Positions 1-11,295 are shown, counted from the stretch's first letter. The stretch: 64,000 nucleotides of DNA from Laburnicola sp. R22_1 (GCA_014281115.1 JACONQ010000007.1:2852001-2916000); one strand, 5' to 3'. Made by a program: numbers and translations. Notes: generated by a model not told the origin, from the letters alone.

Positions 1-3000
1 TCTCATATCCTTCTGGACAGTGTACGTAGATAAGTCGATCAAGCTCCGCGTTAAGAAAGGCGTTGAGTACATCGTACTGGTATAGATCCAGGCCGAATGC
101 TGCTGCCAGGGCAATAAGGCATCGGAAGATTTTCGCAGCCAGCGTAGCTGCGTACGTGTCGCACCAGTCTTGCTGCAGATCTCCTCGGACAACCAGTCGA
201 GCTTTGAACTTGTATAGATATCCATCCTCGTCGAATTTGTACGAGAATACCCACATAAGTGGTAGCACCTCAGCATCTGCTTGCTCGGCGAGCTCTATGG
301 CTCTTCCAAAGCATCTATGGTTGATAACACTGTCGATCTTGACTCTGCTTGCCTTCTTGAACTTAGCACCAAATGGATGACGATCCAGATCCTTCCACCT
401 CTTTGGCTCTGGCGGCAGCTGGTCGCGGTGTAGTCGAATTTTTGGCGCTTCGCCAAGTAGCTTTGCTGGTGCGGTAGGATTGATACAAGTTGCGAATGTT
501 GCCAAGTACGTACCGAAGCCCCTTGGCTTCCGGGTTCGCTTGCCCTCTACTACGTTCTCCTGCGATAGTTGACTGCCAATCTCCTCTCGTCGCTTTGCGT
601 TATTTGTTGTTCGATTCAGCTCTCCTCCTTCCGGAGCTAGAGCGTAGCCTTTTCCCCAGCCTGTGTTATCTGGTGACTGGCGCAGTCCCTGCTCCTCTGG
701 CGTCTCTTCTGGAGTGATGAGAACTGGTTGAGTATCCTTAATCTCAACCTCGAATTCAGATTTGGAATTAAGCTCAGGCTCAGACTTAGGCTCTGGCCTA
801 TAGAAATAGTCTTCTAGTGTAGACAGCTAATCGATCAATATGTTGCTGTGATCTGGCGTCTCCTCGATATCGAGCACCTCTGCTGCCTTATGGATGTAGC
901 TCTTCTCTGCGTACTTCTCTCGCTTGTTGTAGAGCTTGCTTCGCAGGAAGACGACGTCTCGAGTTCGTATAACTTGTCCAATTGTTGGTAACCATACTTG
1001 GTATATGTTGGTTAAATCAAAGCCTACCAGGTGGCCGATCAAGGCTTGAGATTCGAGCTTGTCTCCCTTTGGTAGCTTCTCGTTGAGCACATAGGCTCTA
1101 ACACCGATCACCTTAAGGTGAGCAACTGATGGCTTTACTCCCTTGACTTTAGTATACGGGCATTCCTATTGTAATGCTTTAGTTGGTGTACGGTTAAGCA
1201 GGTATATTGCTGTCACTACACACTTGTTGGCGTACGCCTTTGGTAGACCTGCGTGTAGGCGTATAGCTCTGCCTCGAATCACAATGGATTTGCCTGCGCG
1301 TTTAATAGCTCCGCTCTGAGCTTCTGTAGCTCTAGCCTCGATAGCGATTCTAAGATCTCTATAGAGCTCTAGCAGTTCGACGTATCCAGTCTCCATGTCC
1401 AGCCTTACAATAATGACTTGGCTCTGGAATTGCCGCTTTATCTTGGCCAGTAATTGCTTAAAGACCTTGGTTAGAGTAGCCTTTGTCTTGTCTAGTATAC
1501 AGCATCCTTCGTGCCACTTCGTGTGCTGATCGAAAGCGTGGAATAGATACTAATCGCCATTGTAGCAACGCTCTCCTTGCTCTAGGAGCTGTACCAGATC
1601 TATGCTGATGCGCTCGAACGGTCGTGTCGCTGGTTCTTGGGGTGGTCTTTAACTAATGATCTCTGTTAGTTTCGACTGAATACACGTCTCGCAGTCCTTC
1701 TAGTTTGGTGCTTGACTGTCTGTGATATGTAGGCTGTTAACGCTCTCAGGCAGGTGCTTAATTGCCTCTCTGCTAGCGTGGCCCCACATAACATGTGCTT
1801 CCTTTGCAGTGAGCTGTAGTTGCTTCTTCGGCTCGTATAAAGGCTTCTTGCGCGCGTGTGCTGAGGCTGCAAGTAGAGAGCCAGCGTCTGGTCTCTCTAT
1901 GCCTTCAGCGTCTATCAGCTAGTGGCCGCCCGTATACTTGAGCTTGCAAATAACGTTCTTCTAGCTCTTCTAGTATAAGCAGTCTCGGCCTGAGTCGAAA
2001 TGAATGCCGATTGAGCGACAGCGTGACAGGCCAACGACGTTGGTAAGAAATCCTGGGATGTAGGCGACGTAGGTGAGCTCTATGCGCTCTGTGCCTTTAG
2101 GCGTGTTGATAAGTAGGATAACATCTCCCCACTCGTGAATTAATAGCTCTTAATCTCCAGCCTTGATGACTTCACCTGTCCCATCAGCTCGCTTCTTCCA
2201 ACTATAGGCTCTGCTGTTAGTGACGTGTGTGTTCAATCCTGGGTCAAGTATCCACCAATTGATCAGACTAGGCTTGACTGTCTGCTCGCTTGCGCAGTCT
2301 GAGCTCATTGTGAGCTGCGATATATAACTGTTCAATGTGTCATGCGTAGGTCTGTGATCATCGAACTGTCGAGGCGCCGTCGAAGCTGCTGACGCTGCTG
2401 GTCCTGCCTAGTCTCCAGCATTCGGCGCGCTCCCGTTGGCCTTGAGTGCTGCCTTCATAGCTCCTGCGACTGATGATCGGCTTGCTATAGCCTTGTCGAA
2501 TCGTTCTTGTATCTTAGGTTTGGGCGTCCATCCTTGAGGCTTGCCCTTCCCTCCGAGGTACCAACAGTCCTTGAATCGATGATTGAGACCACATGTACAC
2601 TTAGGCTTCTTATCTTGATCCTTCTTATCTGTTGCTTGTGGCTCGTTGGGGCTCTGGCTGATGCCCAGTGTAGCAAAGGTACCAAGCGACGACGCTACTG
2701 GTCTCGTCGAGCGCCAGTACATGGTGAACTCGGCGACAAGGTCGTCCAAGCTCTGTATAGGCTGTCCGTTGAGCTGTGCTCGGAATATGATGGCTTGCTG
2801 AGTGGTGGCCCACGTGTCGTCGAGTCCTTTAACTGCGAGTAGAAAATCGCGCTGTGCTCGCGGCGATGTCACGTCGGGTAGGTTCGCTGCCTCGCACAGA
2901 CGTACAACATGTAGCCACTTATCTAGCCAGGTATTAATATTGTTGCGGGGTCGGCTCTGCAATTGCCGATACTTTGCTAGAAGCTGCAGCTCCCTCTTAG

Positions 3001-3451
3001 CCGTTGATGGGCAGAGGTGCTTCTTGAGCCTCTTCAGTCGAGCGTACGCTGTATCGTCGCTCTGGATCAGGTGTATGTGGCGGCGGCTGATCGTTCGGCC
3101 GATCTCCTGGGTAAAGTCGTCCAACGCTTTCCTCTTAATCGTATATCTAGCCAAGGCTCGATCGTAGCCTCTCTCCGCCTGCTAGTATCGCTGGAACTCC
3201 TCGGTCGTCATGTCTTTCAGCACGACGCCAGTATCCTGCTCTGTCCCCTCATGGTAGTGCTCTAGTATCACGGGCACTGGCTCCTCAAGCTGTTCGAGTG
3301 CCGCCTCGTTAAGATCCGGGTTAACCATAGGCCAGAGGTGATATCGATTCGCGCTATCCTTACGTAGGAAGATCCATTCTTTCTAGTCTGCTAGCTTCTT
3401 AAGTATAACCGTTGTCCTTGTAACTAGTCCATCTAGCTCGGTTGTAGGCAT
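1..3451 (-). pseudogene. copia A gag-pol polyprotein, decayed and partial
   Basis: The polyprotein starts at an ATG at 3449-3451 (MPTTELDGLV). Gag covers about 3451-2400 and includes a zinc knuckle of form CxCx3Hx4C (CTCGLNHRFKDC). A protease-like motif WILDPGLNTHV lies near 2260. Integrase fragments lie at about 1700-1170, with the integrase C-terminal region at 1111-827. The first 420 bases encode an open reverse transcriptase start, with KARLVVRGDLQQDW, DTYAATLA and LYQYDVLNAFLNAELD. In-frame stops include a TAG in the KLAD*KEWIF stretch where tryptophan is expected and another TAG at FQRY*QAER. Such W-to-amber and Q-to-amber changes fit RIP. The active-site aspartates of reverse transcriptase lie beyond the window edge. 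It is not expected to give a full product. Confidence 0.85.
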
Positions 3452-3648
3452 CTTGCTCTATTAGTTCCTAGAAGGGCTCTCTTCGGTAATGGAACGCGTG
3501 CTCGAGGCTCGGTAAGGTAGCTTGGTGACGTAGCTCTGTTGACAGCTTGTTAACAGCTCCTTAGCAGCTTGTCAGTACGTGCAGTAGCAACAGCGATTGA
3601 AGTCGATAGCTAGGTGCTTAGCAGCTGTAGTGGTTAAAGTCGACAGCT

Positions 3649-3659
3649 GGGCTCATAAC
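3649..3659 (-). other. primer binding site of element A
   Basis: On the minus strand this reads GTTATGAGCCC and abuts the LTR end. It complements the anticodon stem-loop of initiator methionine tRNA (GGGCTCATAAC). That is the half-tRNA priming mode known from Drosophila copia, not the usual 3'-acceptor primer. Confidence 0.7.
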
Positions 3660-3840
3660 TGTGGGTGGGCAGGCATATGAGGACAATAAGCTATATTACT
3701 ATTTGCAGAAAAGAGTGTGGAGTGAGGAGTCTACCGAGGAAGAAAGGAGAGGGCGAGAGCTTTATCTTGAGGGTAGTGGTCTGTGCACCTGGATGGAACC
3801 TTCTACACACACCACCTCTGACGTAAGTCACGTGGCTACA
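3660..3840 (-). repeat. 5' LTR of element A
   Basis: About 181 bp. On the element strand it begins TGTAGCCACG and ends CACCCACA, directly before the primer binding site. The outer edge is placed at 3840 because hAT coding similarity (a TLNLVGQTFMFG stretch) starts immediately after. No second copy is in the window to confirm the limits. Confidence 0.6.
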
Positions 3841-5187
3841 TATACTCTTAACTTAGTTGGTCAAACTTTTATGTTTGGCAAGGATAAAGACGCGTACGAT
3901 AACGACCCAAGGCATAAGAAAGATAAGGAGAAGTTTATGGCTGAATGGCGACGGCTGGGTCCTCTAGGCGTGTTCCTAGACATTATTAACTATATTAGTA
4001 CGCTGAAGCAGCACTCTAGCTTTGCCCGTTTCCAGCACCTCGTGTACGATGAAGACCCCACCAACAACAACAATTTACTGCTAGCTGTAGTTAAGGCCTG
4101 CGTCACCTGCTAGAACAGCTATTGCGCTGCTTTTAAGCGAGGTATTATTCTTAAACAACCTATTACGGCTTACGCAAACCATCACATTAAGAAGACAGCT
4201 GATACCAATAAGGCTGCGCGCGATAATGGCAACAAGCTGTTATCTGTGCCGGCGTGGATGCGATCGGACGGCCACACAGCTGCAGACTAGGCGGTGATAA
4301 TTGACTACGTGGATATTCTGCGGCCGCTGAAAGTAGCCACTAAGCGGCTAGAGGGGCGTGGGAAGAAGCAGTATAAGCTCAACGGTCGCTTTGGCGCTAT
4401 CTACGAGATTATACCTACTTTTGAACACCTAATCGCTGCTTTCGAAGAGCGCTTAGTTACTTGGGAGAGCGTTGATTTCGAGCAGCTAGACGCACCAGAA
4501 GACCACATGGCCATTAACTTACGCGCCGCTATCGCTAAACTAAAGCTTTACTACAGCAAACTAAGCGACTCCCCCGCCTACTACGCTGCAATCGTACTCC
4601 ATCCCCGCTATCGCAACTACTGCAAAGTAGCATGGGCCAACGACCCAGCTCGATTGGCAGCGGCTGATGCTGCTTTCCAGCAACTCTGGCGCCTCTATAA
4701 CCATCGCCCAGCTCCTCGTCCGCAGCCGAAGCCTACAAAGTCACACACAAACGTGATTAACGACGCCATTAACGCTATAATCGAGGCAGAGAGCGACGAC
4801 GAGGCAGACTATAGCGATGAGTACGAGCGCTAGCGTGCCAACGAGCCGCGTTGGAGTCGCGAAGATTTCAATCAACAAGGTAACCCAGTACGTTATTAGC
4901 TTAACCTACGCGGCAAGTACCCAGCGTTGGCGCAGCTGGCGCTCGATATAATGACTATACCCGCCTCTAGCTGTGAGTGTGAGCGACTTTTCAGCGAGCT
5001 TAGTGATCTGTTGGAGCCACGACGTCGCAAAATTGGAGCCAACTTGCTAGCAGCTCTACAGTGTGTGCGGAGGTGGATGGGAGCAGGTTTGATAGATGCT
5101 GACGACGAGATTGATGAAAGTACATTGACTGACTCTGCTGTTGACAGTTTGTATGGCGTATGCCAGTGGGACGATTCTACATACTAA
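3841..5187 (+). pseudogene. hAT transposase, C-terminal two thirds, decayed
   Basis: The hAT transposase core begins with TLNLVGQTFMFGKDKDAY, and the C-terminal dimerisation domain (hATC) lies at about 4915-5090. Its hallmark is SSCECERLFSELSDL followed by RRRKIGANLLAALQ. Open stretches are 3841-4113, 4294-4833 and 4927-5187, separated by TAG and TAA stops in the same reading frame. The N-terminal BED finger and first catalytic residues are missing because element A is inserted upstream. The second hAT at 41946-43962 has a closely similar core. No active enzyme is expected. Confidence 0.85.
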
Positions 5188-5354
5188 TCATAGTACAAAG
5201 AGAAGATTTCAGTATATTACATATTTGCAAATCTATCAAATCTATCAAATCTATAATACTATCAAATCCTCCAAATCCAGCATAACGTCACCTATCGACA
5301 AATCAAATTAAATCCGCGCGAAGATTTGGCTTGATTTGATTGTTGACAATTGTG
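3841..5354 (+). mobile_element. hAT DNA transposon 1, 5' part displaced by element A
   Basis: The 3' part of a hAT-superfamily transposon, whose 5' part should lie left of the window beyond element A. The proposed 3' end at 5354 rests on a match between its reversed terminal sequence (CACAATTGTCAACAATCAA) and the 5' end of the second hAT at 39499 (CAGAGTTGCCATCAATCAA). The coding part ends at 5187. Between 5188 and 5354 the sequence is AT-rich with short ATCAAATCT repeats, as is common for hAT subterminal regions. Confidence 0.7.
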
Positions 5355-5913
5355 ATCAATACGCTCGAAGTGATCCACCCAGGGTACCTACAAGGCGGAG
5401 GGTTTGGACTATTTTGATGGTTGTCCTGATCCATTGGGTGACAAAGTGTGAGAAAGCAGAAACAGAGACGTCGGCAGCAGTGATTTCAAGGCGGCAGTTG
5501 CCAAGCCTTCGAGGCCCAAGCGTGGTTACGTCACGTGGTGGCGCCTGGTCCACGGGTCGACGTTGCGGGCGGCGAAAACCGCCTGCCCTGACAATGCAGT
5601 TGTTTTCTACCCTCTTCTGGGCTCATAATTCAATCCAAATGTTATTATCATGAACAAGGCTTCGCGCACGTTGGGTACACATGTCACTACGCTTGGATCC
5701 GTCAATGTCCTACGCTGTATCTTCTCAACCAGAAAACAGCAAGCGTTGACGCTTACAACAGTGCATATGAAAAGGTCGCGAAATTACAGCTATTATCTAC
5801 GAATCTTACAGTCCGATATTACTACATGGAGACAATCACGTGATGAAATCTGTAATGCTATTTGGTTCTTATGAACATGTCTTCTATTCTATACTAAACG
5901 GTTTGTACATTTC
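5355..5913. other. intergenic stretch, no supported gene
   Basis: Several open frames of 60 to 105 codons exist on both strands, but they overlap each other and show no recognisable domain. At 5652-5690 there is a partial match (GCTTCGCGCACGTT) to a short dispersed repeat also found at 24167 and 36551. Confidence 0.5.
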
Positions 5914-6034
5914 TGACCAAAGGGTCAGGAAATATGCGCCGGGCCAAATGGCTCACCTACCAAGCCTTGATCCAAAGGGCTCAACATGCAAACATTGACC
6001 CAAAAGGATCAAGATTAAGTGACCCAGAGGTTCA
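5914..6034. repeat. five imperfect palindromic repeats
   Basis: Five units near 5914, 5941, 5968, 5996 and 6020, about 24 to 28 bp apart, follow the pattern TGAYCCAAARGGNTCA. Each unit is itself an inverted repeat. They lie just beyond the stop codon of the minus-strand coiled-coil gene, so they would fall in its 3' untranslated region or terminator. The function is unknown. Confidence 0.75.
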
Positions 6035-6194
6035 CAATCTCACCATATCTTCTTGTCCTTTATCTTATTGTCGACCCATGTCGTGATTTCTTCGATATTC
6101 AGGTCGCGAGCAGCAATGTCGTCTTTGTACCGCTGAAGCAGCCTCGATGAAGATTCAGCCAACTGGTCAAGATCCTCTTCAACTTCTTTGTTTC

Positions 6195-6346
6195 TGTAAG
6201 GGATAAGTAGGGTAGCAATTAGGAATGAGAGACTGAGTTGATTGTAACAAGCTGAACAGAGAAACTGCTTAAGTAGCAGAATCGTGATCAGCAACTAGTC
6301 TACATCAGGTTGGTGGTATCATGTGATATCGTACTCCACACTAACA
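6195..6346 (-). repeat. 3' LTR of element B
   Basis: 152 bp, TGTTAG..CTTACA on the element strand. It looks identical to the 5' LTR at 11307-11458. The RIP-altered homologues are the LTRs at 45703, 53862 and 58974. Confidence 0.95.
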
Positions 6347-6445
6347 CACCTCCCACAGCACAAAGGTAGCGGAGTGCTGTAAAGTATAACAAAGCAAAAT
6401 GAGTGAACAGAGGGCCTCCAGGGCACCTCCCTAGGAAGAACTCTA

Positions 6446-7165
6446 TCAGGTAACGACAGATGTAACAAATTTATCCTCTAAACCAATAACTTGTTGGCGG
6501 ATATCGGTCATTCCCAATTGCTGCAAGAATCGCTCGTGCTTGCTACTATCAGAGAGAGACTTTGTCAATCCATCAGCGGGCATATCAGCAGTTCCCATCC
6601 AGGTAACGTCAATGTTCCCGGCTTCAACTTGCTCGCGGATCCACATCTGATGTACTTTGATATGTCTAAGCTTCGTGTCGAGCTTTTCTTCGTCCTTGTT
6701 GGCGATAGAGACTGTTTGCTGGTTATCACAGTACAACGTAGGTCGAACCTCTGGATTAAACCCAATAGCTTCAAAGGTGTTCATCCACCAGGATAACTTA
6801 GTGCCAGCAGTTGACAGGGCAAACAGTTCGGCCTCAGTAGTTGATTTGGTAACAGATCTCATGATTTTTGCCTTCCAATCAATGACCATACCGTAGAGCT
6901 TAAACACATAGGCGAATGAGCTTCGAGCAGTATCAGGATCGTCAGCAAACGCGGCATCAGAGGCACCAAAGAACAACAACTCCTCAGCTTTCTTATTGTC
7001 AATTTGACTAATGTAGTTGGCGTTCTTAGAGCGTGCTGTTGTTGTTGCTCTAATTGCCCAGAATCGGAAGTCGTATAAGTATTGCCACACAGACTTGACA
7101 GCAGTAAGATGCTTTTGGCTTGGATTATTTAGATGGCGGGCAAGTATCGAGTGCGCTTTTGCCAC
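6446..7165 (-). pseudogene. element B RNase H region, out of frame with pol
   Basis: The C-terminal part of the copia polyprotein: the end of reverse transcriptase and the RNase H domain. Visible motifs are TKSTTEAELFALSTAG, YCDNQQTVSI, LRHIKVHQMWIREQ and the terminal DGLTKSL that is common in copia. It is the natural continuation of the pol frame ending at 7207. The frame is lost at a run of C bases near 7259-7263, where homologue G has one more base. With that base the two frames would be continuous. It is probably a broken tail of one gene and not a separate gene. Confidence 0.85.
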
Positions 7166-7206
7166 GTCAGGCCGGGTGAAATATGAGATGAAGCCAAGGC
7201 ATCCAA

Positions 7207-10200
7207 CTAGGATCTGATATAGGCGGGTGCGCTCCGCGTTAGGTTCATCTGTACTTGGGGGAGATAAGACTCGCGCAGAGGGACCTTAGGGTGTCGGCTG
7301 CCCTGAAGGAGATTGTGGTCGTGGCAGACTTTTGCGATGTAGGAGTCTTGGATCATCCAGACCTTGCCTTTCGCATAGTCTCTAATAATGCGTATCCCTA
7401 GGAACCAGCGTAGTTCTCCTAAGCTTCGTGTCTTGTATCGTTTCGTGAACTCGCGTTGAAACTGTTGATGATATTGTTGATCGCCTTTGCGGAAAAGGAC
7501 GACGATATCATCTACGTAATAGAATAGTATCAGCTTGCCATTGGTGAATAGGCAAGGGATACCCTTGACTTGAGTGAAGCCCATATTAACAAGGGTCTTC
7601 TTTAGGTGTTTGTGCCACAGCGCTGGGGCATCCTTAAGCCCATACAGTGCTCGGCGTAGTCGCATCATATTGCCTAGTCTGTCTCGGAACCCATCTGGAG
7701 TCCAGACGTAACAGAGTCGGGCTAGGTACGCGTTGAGGAAAGCATTCTTGACGTCGTACTGGTAGGCAAGGAGTCCAAAGGCGCACATAATAGCGATAAG
7801 GAAGCGGAGCGTTCGAGCCGCGAGGGTAGCTGCGTAGGTATCATCCCAAGTCGTCTGCAAATCTCCTCTCACGACTAGTCGAGCTTTGTAGCTAGTCAAG
7901 TAGCCATCAGCATCGAACTTGTACGTGAAAACCCACATTAGCGGCAGGGTCTCAGCATCTGGGTGCTCCTTCATATCATCTTTCACCTTCTCAAATACAC
8001 CTTTGTGAAGCTGCTCCTCAATCTCCTTGTCCGCAGCAGCGAACCACTTATCAGCATCAGGGCGGGATTTGACCTCAGCCCAGTTCTTTGGTGGCGGCGG
8101 CAGTTGATCACGGTGAACCTTCAACTCTTCATTTGGGGGCAGTTGCACGATTGCCGTAGCAAACGTTTGCCAGTACAGAGAAGCGTGCGTACTGAAATGG
8201 TCCCTAGGCGTATCGTCTCCTCTACCACCTCCCCGACGACGGGACCCTAGAACGATATTGTCTGCAGCAATATTAGGGTTTGTCCGTCTTGGAGCGTTAT
8301 TCTGATGGCGGTTTGGCGCAGTATCTCCAGAAGCAATCTCTCTCCAGCCTTTTGGTTGAGAACAATCATAAGTGCTAGGTACTGGTGTCTCTCGGGGTGT
8401 GAGTAATCCTTCATAGGCCTCCTGTTGAATCTGCTCTTCGGCATCATCTGGCCCAGTAGCCTCTTCTTCTTGATCCTCAACATCATCCTCAACTGTATGT
8501 TGACGATGTGTTATATCACGATGGATCTGCTCGATAACGGGATCTTCCTCCTCGTCCGATGAATCGATATCAAGGACTCTGACTACGCGTCGTATCTCCT
8601 CCGTCATAGGCTCAAGTTGTAGAGCCGAGTAGCGTTGGTCTCGTACGAAGACAACATCACGTGTTCGAACAACACTGTCAGCCCCAGGAACCCATACACG
8701 GAAGATATTCGTTCCTTCGTATCCAACTAGCCATCCAGTAATCGACCTTGACTCGAGCTTGTCACCTTTGGCCACCTTGGTATTACGGAATAGGGCTTTG
8801 GCACCGATAACGTCTATGTGTGCAAGAGACGGCTTCACCTTGCGTACATGTTCGTAGGGCGTCTTCCAGTCAAGAACCTCTATTGGCAATCGATTGAGGA
8901 TGTAAATAGCCGTTAGGCATAACTCGTTAGCCAGTTCCTTAGGCAAATTTGCTTCAATCCGCAAAGCTCTTGCCGCAGTGATAATAAGGTTACCAGCCTT
9001 CTCGGGCAGGCCAGTCATCTCTTCTGCACTAACAGCACGTCGCTCAGCTGTGATACCCAGGTCTTGAAAGACCTCCCAGAGATTAGTATAACCCTTTTCG
9101 TTGTCACAGCGAACGTATACAACAATCGCGTCAAACTGGGTCTGTATAAGCGCCAGTATCTGTCGAACTGAGCGCGTCAGAGTCTCCTTCTTCTTATCAC
9201 GAAGAGTCTTCCCTAAATGGTATCTGCTATGTTGACACACAGCGTGTAAGAGCCACTTGTCCCCATTATAGCAAGCTTCACCCGTCTTCCTGAGTTGTAC
9301 AAGGTCGATGCCAATACGTTCAAAGGGGCGTGTCGCAGGCTCGCGTTGAGGGCGTCGACTGATGATCTTAGAAAGCTTAGAGTTGATGCACTTTTCACAT
9401 TCCCTCCATTGCGGGGCTTGGGGGCCAGTGATGAGCCTGATACCATCCACTGCCTGCTCTAGGTGTTCAACCGCGCGTCGTCCTGCATGAGCTAGCATCT
9501 GATGAGCTTCTGTAGGGGTGACTTGTAGAGGCTTGCGCTCTATACGGCTTGGCTTGGCTGACTTCGATTGAATCGCGAATGTGTACAACTCTGATGCGTT
9601 CGGACGTGTTGCCTTGTTAGAGTCCATAACCCAATGGCCACCCTGCTTATCGAGTGTGCAGAATATGTCCATTGAAGCGCTCCTCAGATAGAGACAGCTA
9701 CGTCCCGAGTCGAACTCAATACCAACTGATTGACAGCGTGAGAGTGACACTACTGATGTAAAGAACGTGGGAATAAGTGCTACCCATGTCATAGTCACTC
9801 GACGTTCGCCAGTTGGAGTATCAACAAACAGCTTGACATTTCCCCACTCATGTATCTGCAGGGCTTGCGTGCCGGCTAGTAGGATATCATCTGGGTGTCC
9901 ATCTCGGATCTTCTCCCAAGTCTTTGGCCGATGGTTTGTGACATGTAGATTGGAGCCAGGATCCAGTATCCACTTGTTGATCAATGGCGGTGGAGGCTGT
10001 TGAACAGCAGCTGTACTAAGTGGAGTAACAACCTGAGCTGCGTTCTGGCTGCCTTGCCAGTGCATAACTGCTCCTGTTGAGTTTTGAGCATTCGATGGAG
10101 GGTGACCAGTGTCTATTAAGAAATCATTCTTGTTGGCAGCAGCTGCCTTTTCACTAGCTTTCTTCTCAGCTCCAAACAGAGCTGCGCTTAAAGGGTTGCC

Positions 10201-10467
10201 TTTGCCTAGTTTCCTAACTCTGTCAAACTCGGCTGAGACAACTGGGTCGGGCCTCCATCCAGCGGGTCGGAAAGAAGGCACCACATAGGAGCACTGTTTA
10301 AACAGGTGCTGTTCCCCGCAGATGCACGTGACTGTACGTTTCTGGGTGTTGCTGTTGGTGTTTGGACTAGGGCGTCCTAAAACGGCGTATGTTCCAAGTG
10401 CTGACGCTACAGGGTTCAAGGTGCGTCGGAACCGTCGATAGTTCTCCACTAGTGCAACAGGATCCAT
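7207..10467 (-). CDS. element B pol: gag end, protease, integrase, reverse transcriptase
   Basis: An open frame of 1086 codons. From the N terminus: the end of gag with a short zinc knuckle CICGEQHLFKQC; a protease-like motif WILDPGSNLHVTN (DPG where most retropepsins have DSG or DTG); a pre-integrase zinc region (HQMLAHAG ... CEKCINSKLSK); an integrase core with aspartates in IGIDLVQL and VRCDNEKG; and a reverse transcriptase with KARLVVRGDLQ, YQYDVKNAFLN and an intact active site FYYVDDIVVLF. The RNase H part lies downstream in another frame. The ATG used here (MDPVALVEN) is not a true start: the frame continues gag and is separated from it by a one-base gap. Reverse transcription would occur in cytoplasmic particles, with integration in the nucleus. 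Confidence 0.9.
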   Translation of the reverse strand: MDPVALVENYRRFRRTLNPVASALGTYAVLGRPSPNTNSNTQKRTVTCICGEQHLFKQCSYVVPSFRPAGWRPDPVVSAEFDRVRKLGKGNPLSAALFGAEKKASEKAAAANKNDFLIDTGHPPSNAQNSTGAVMHWQGSQNAAQVVTPLSTAAVQQPPPPLINKWILDPGSNLHVTNHRPKTWEKIRDGHPDDILLAGTQALQIHEWGNVKLFVDTPTGERRVTMTWVALIPTFFTSVVSLSRCQSVGIEFDSGRSCLYLRSASMDIFCTLDKQGGHWVMDSNKATRPNASELYTFAIQSKSAKPSRIERKPLQVTPTEAHQMLAHAGRRAVEHLEQAVDGIRLITGPQAPQWRECEKCINSKLSKIISRRPQREPATRPFERIGIDLVQLRKTGEACYNGDKWLLHAVCQHSRYHLGKTLRDKKKETLTRSVRQILALIQTQFDAIVVYVRCDNEKGYTNLWEVFQDLGITAERRAVSAEEMTGLPEKAGNLIITAARALRIEANLPKELANELCLTAIYILNRLPIEVLDWKTPYEHVRKVKPSLAHIDVIGAKALFRNTKVAKGDKLESRSITGWLVGYEGTNIFRVWVPGADSVVRTRDVVFVRDQRYSALQLEPMTEEIRRVVRVLDIDSSDEEEDPVIEQIHRDITHRQHTVEDDVEDQEEEATGPDDAEEQIQQEAYEGLLTPRETPVPSTYDCSQPKGWREIASGDTAPNRHQNNAPRRTNPNIAADNIVLGSRRRGGGRGDDTPRDHFSTHASLYWQTFATAIVQLPPNEELKVHRDQLPPPPKNWAEVKSRPDADKWFAAADKEIEEQLHKGVFEKVKDDMKEHPDAETLPLMWVFTYKFDADGYLTSYKARLVVRGDLQTTWDDTYAATLAARTLRFLIAIMCAFGLLAYQYDVKNAFLNAYLARLCYVWTPDGFRDRLGNMMRLRRALYGLKDAPALWHKHLKKTLVNMGFTQVKGIPCLFTNGKLILFYYVDDIVVLFRKGDQQYHQQFQREFTKRYKTRSLGELRWFLGIRIIRDYAKGKVWMIQDSYIAKVCHDHNLLQGSRHPKVPLRESYLPQVQMNLTRSAPAYIRS

Positions 10468-10481
10468 ATACGGGGTTCCGT

Positions 10482-11195
10482 TTATCTCGGCTCGCGTGAT
10501 CTCCTGAATTTCGTGCGTGACAAAGGACTCATCAATTCCCTAATTGCTCGAAGAAAGTCCTGCTGTGCTCGATAGTCCTGGACTTCAGGTAGTTTCAGTT
10601 TGATCATGTCGCGAAGGATAGTGATGTAGCTCTCATACCAAGCATCCATCTTCTGTCGTTGTGGAACCTTCTTGATCTTGTCGTACTGCTCGAGCAACTC
10701 ATACTTGCGTTCTGCTACTGACATACAGAATATCTTCTTGAGTTGCATAAGTTGTTCGTAGGGAGTTTCAGCATCCTCAATAACTGGGATATGCCTGCTG
10801 GCGATCGTCCTTGCAATCTCCCGTGCCAGGTTGTTGAGAGCGTTCTCCTTCTTCTGCCAGGCTGCTAGCTTTGTTGCGTAGAACCCATGCCAGAAGGTGT
10901 AGTCCTCTCGTTCAGATTTCGTGAGTTCGTCTGGTTCAATATCATCGTCGCCCTGGACAATGCTTGAAGCTTCGTTGGGTGTGTTGTCCTTTTTGAATGA
11001 GCGTAGTAGTCGCTCCTTAGGTTTCTCATTGTAGATTTTCTTAACAGTATCTACTGTCAAATCTGGGTTACAATAGTCCCAGATCTTGTATGCCTCAGCG
11101 GTCCTCTTTCGCAGAAAGATCCACTTCGACCAATCGCTCGGCTTGTCAAGGATAATCGTCTCCTTAACGATCAGCTCGTCCTCTTTGTTGCTCAT
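10482..11195 (-). CDS. element B gag N-terminal part
   Basis: A frame of 237 codons beginning MSNKEDELIVKETI, the structural (gag) part of the copia polyprotein. It is alpha-helical and Lys/Glu-rich, with a WSKWIFLRKRTAE stretch conserved in A and E (KEWIFLRKD, HKWLFIRKD). The last 20 or so codons (from about IRELMSP) are off-frame. Homologues C and G read AGGGGAATT where B reads AGGGAATT, so one G appears missing near 10540. With it, gag would run straight into the frame at 10467. It starts about 110 bp after the 5' LTR. Confidence 0.85.
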   Translation of the reverse strand: MSNKEDELIVKETIILDKPSDWSKWIFLRKRTAEAYKIWDYCNPDLTVDTVKKIYNEKPKERLLRSFKKDNTPNEASSIVQGDDDIEPDELTKSEREDYTFWHGFYATKLAAWQKKENALNNLAREIARTIASRHIPVIEDAETPYEQLMQLKKIFCMSVAERKYELLEQYDKIKKVPQRQKMDAWYESYITILRDMIKLKLPEVQDYRAQQDFLRAIRELMSPLSRTKFRRSREPR

Positions 11196-11295
11196 CGTGG
11201 CAAACTAGAGCTCGTCGAGTTAATCTCCGTTGTGGAAAGCGCGTGTGTATAGTAAGTAAGTAGAGTGTGAACTGCAGTCGAATTAAGCGTAGGCC

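Larger units (their letters stand above)
1..3840 (-). mobile_element. Ty1/copia retrotransposon A, 3' part beyond window
   Basis: This is a copia-type LTR retrotransposon read on the minus strand. From right to left it shows a 5' LTR (3660-3840), a primer binding site, gag, a protease-like motif, integrase and the start of reverse transcriptase, which is cut by the window edge. The order protease, integrase, reverse transcriptase defines copia rather than gypsy. It sits inside a hAT transposase: hAT-like sequence resumes at 3841, directly after the LTR. The copy is moderately decayed, with amber stops where tryptophan or glutamine is expected. Its right boundary is inferred from the TG..CA LTR ends; the matching 3' LTR and target duplication lie outside the window. 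Confidence 0.85.

Noticed and set aside
5914..6034. CRISPR-like array
   Set aside because: Units are palindromic, vary in sequence and have spacers of only about 10 bp in a eukaryotic genome.
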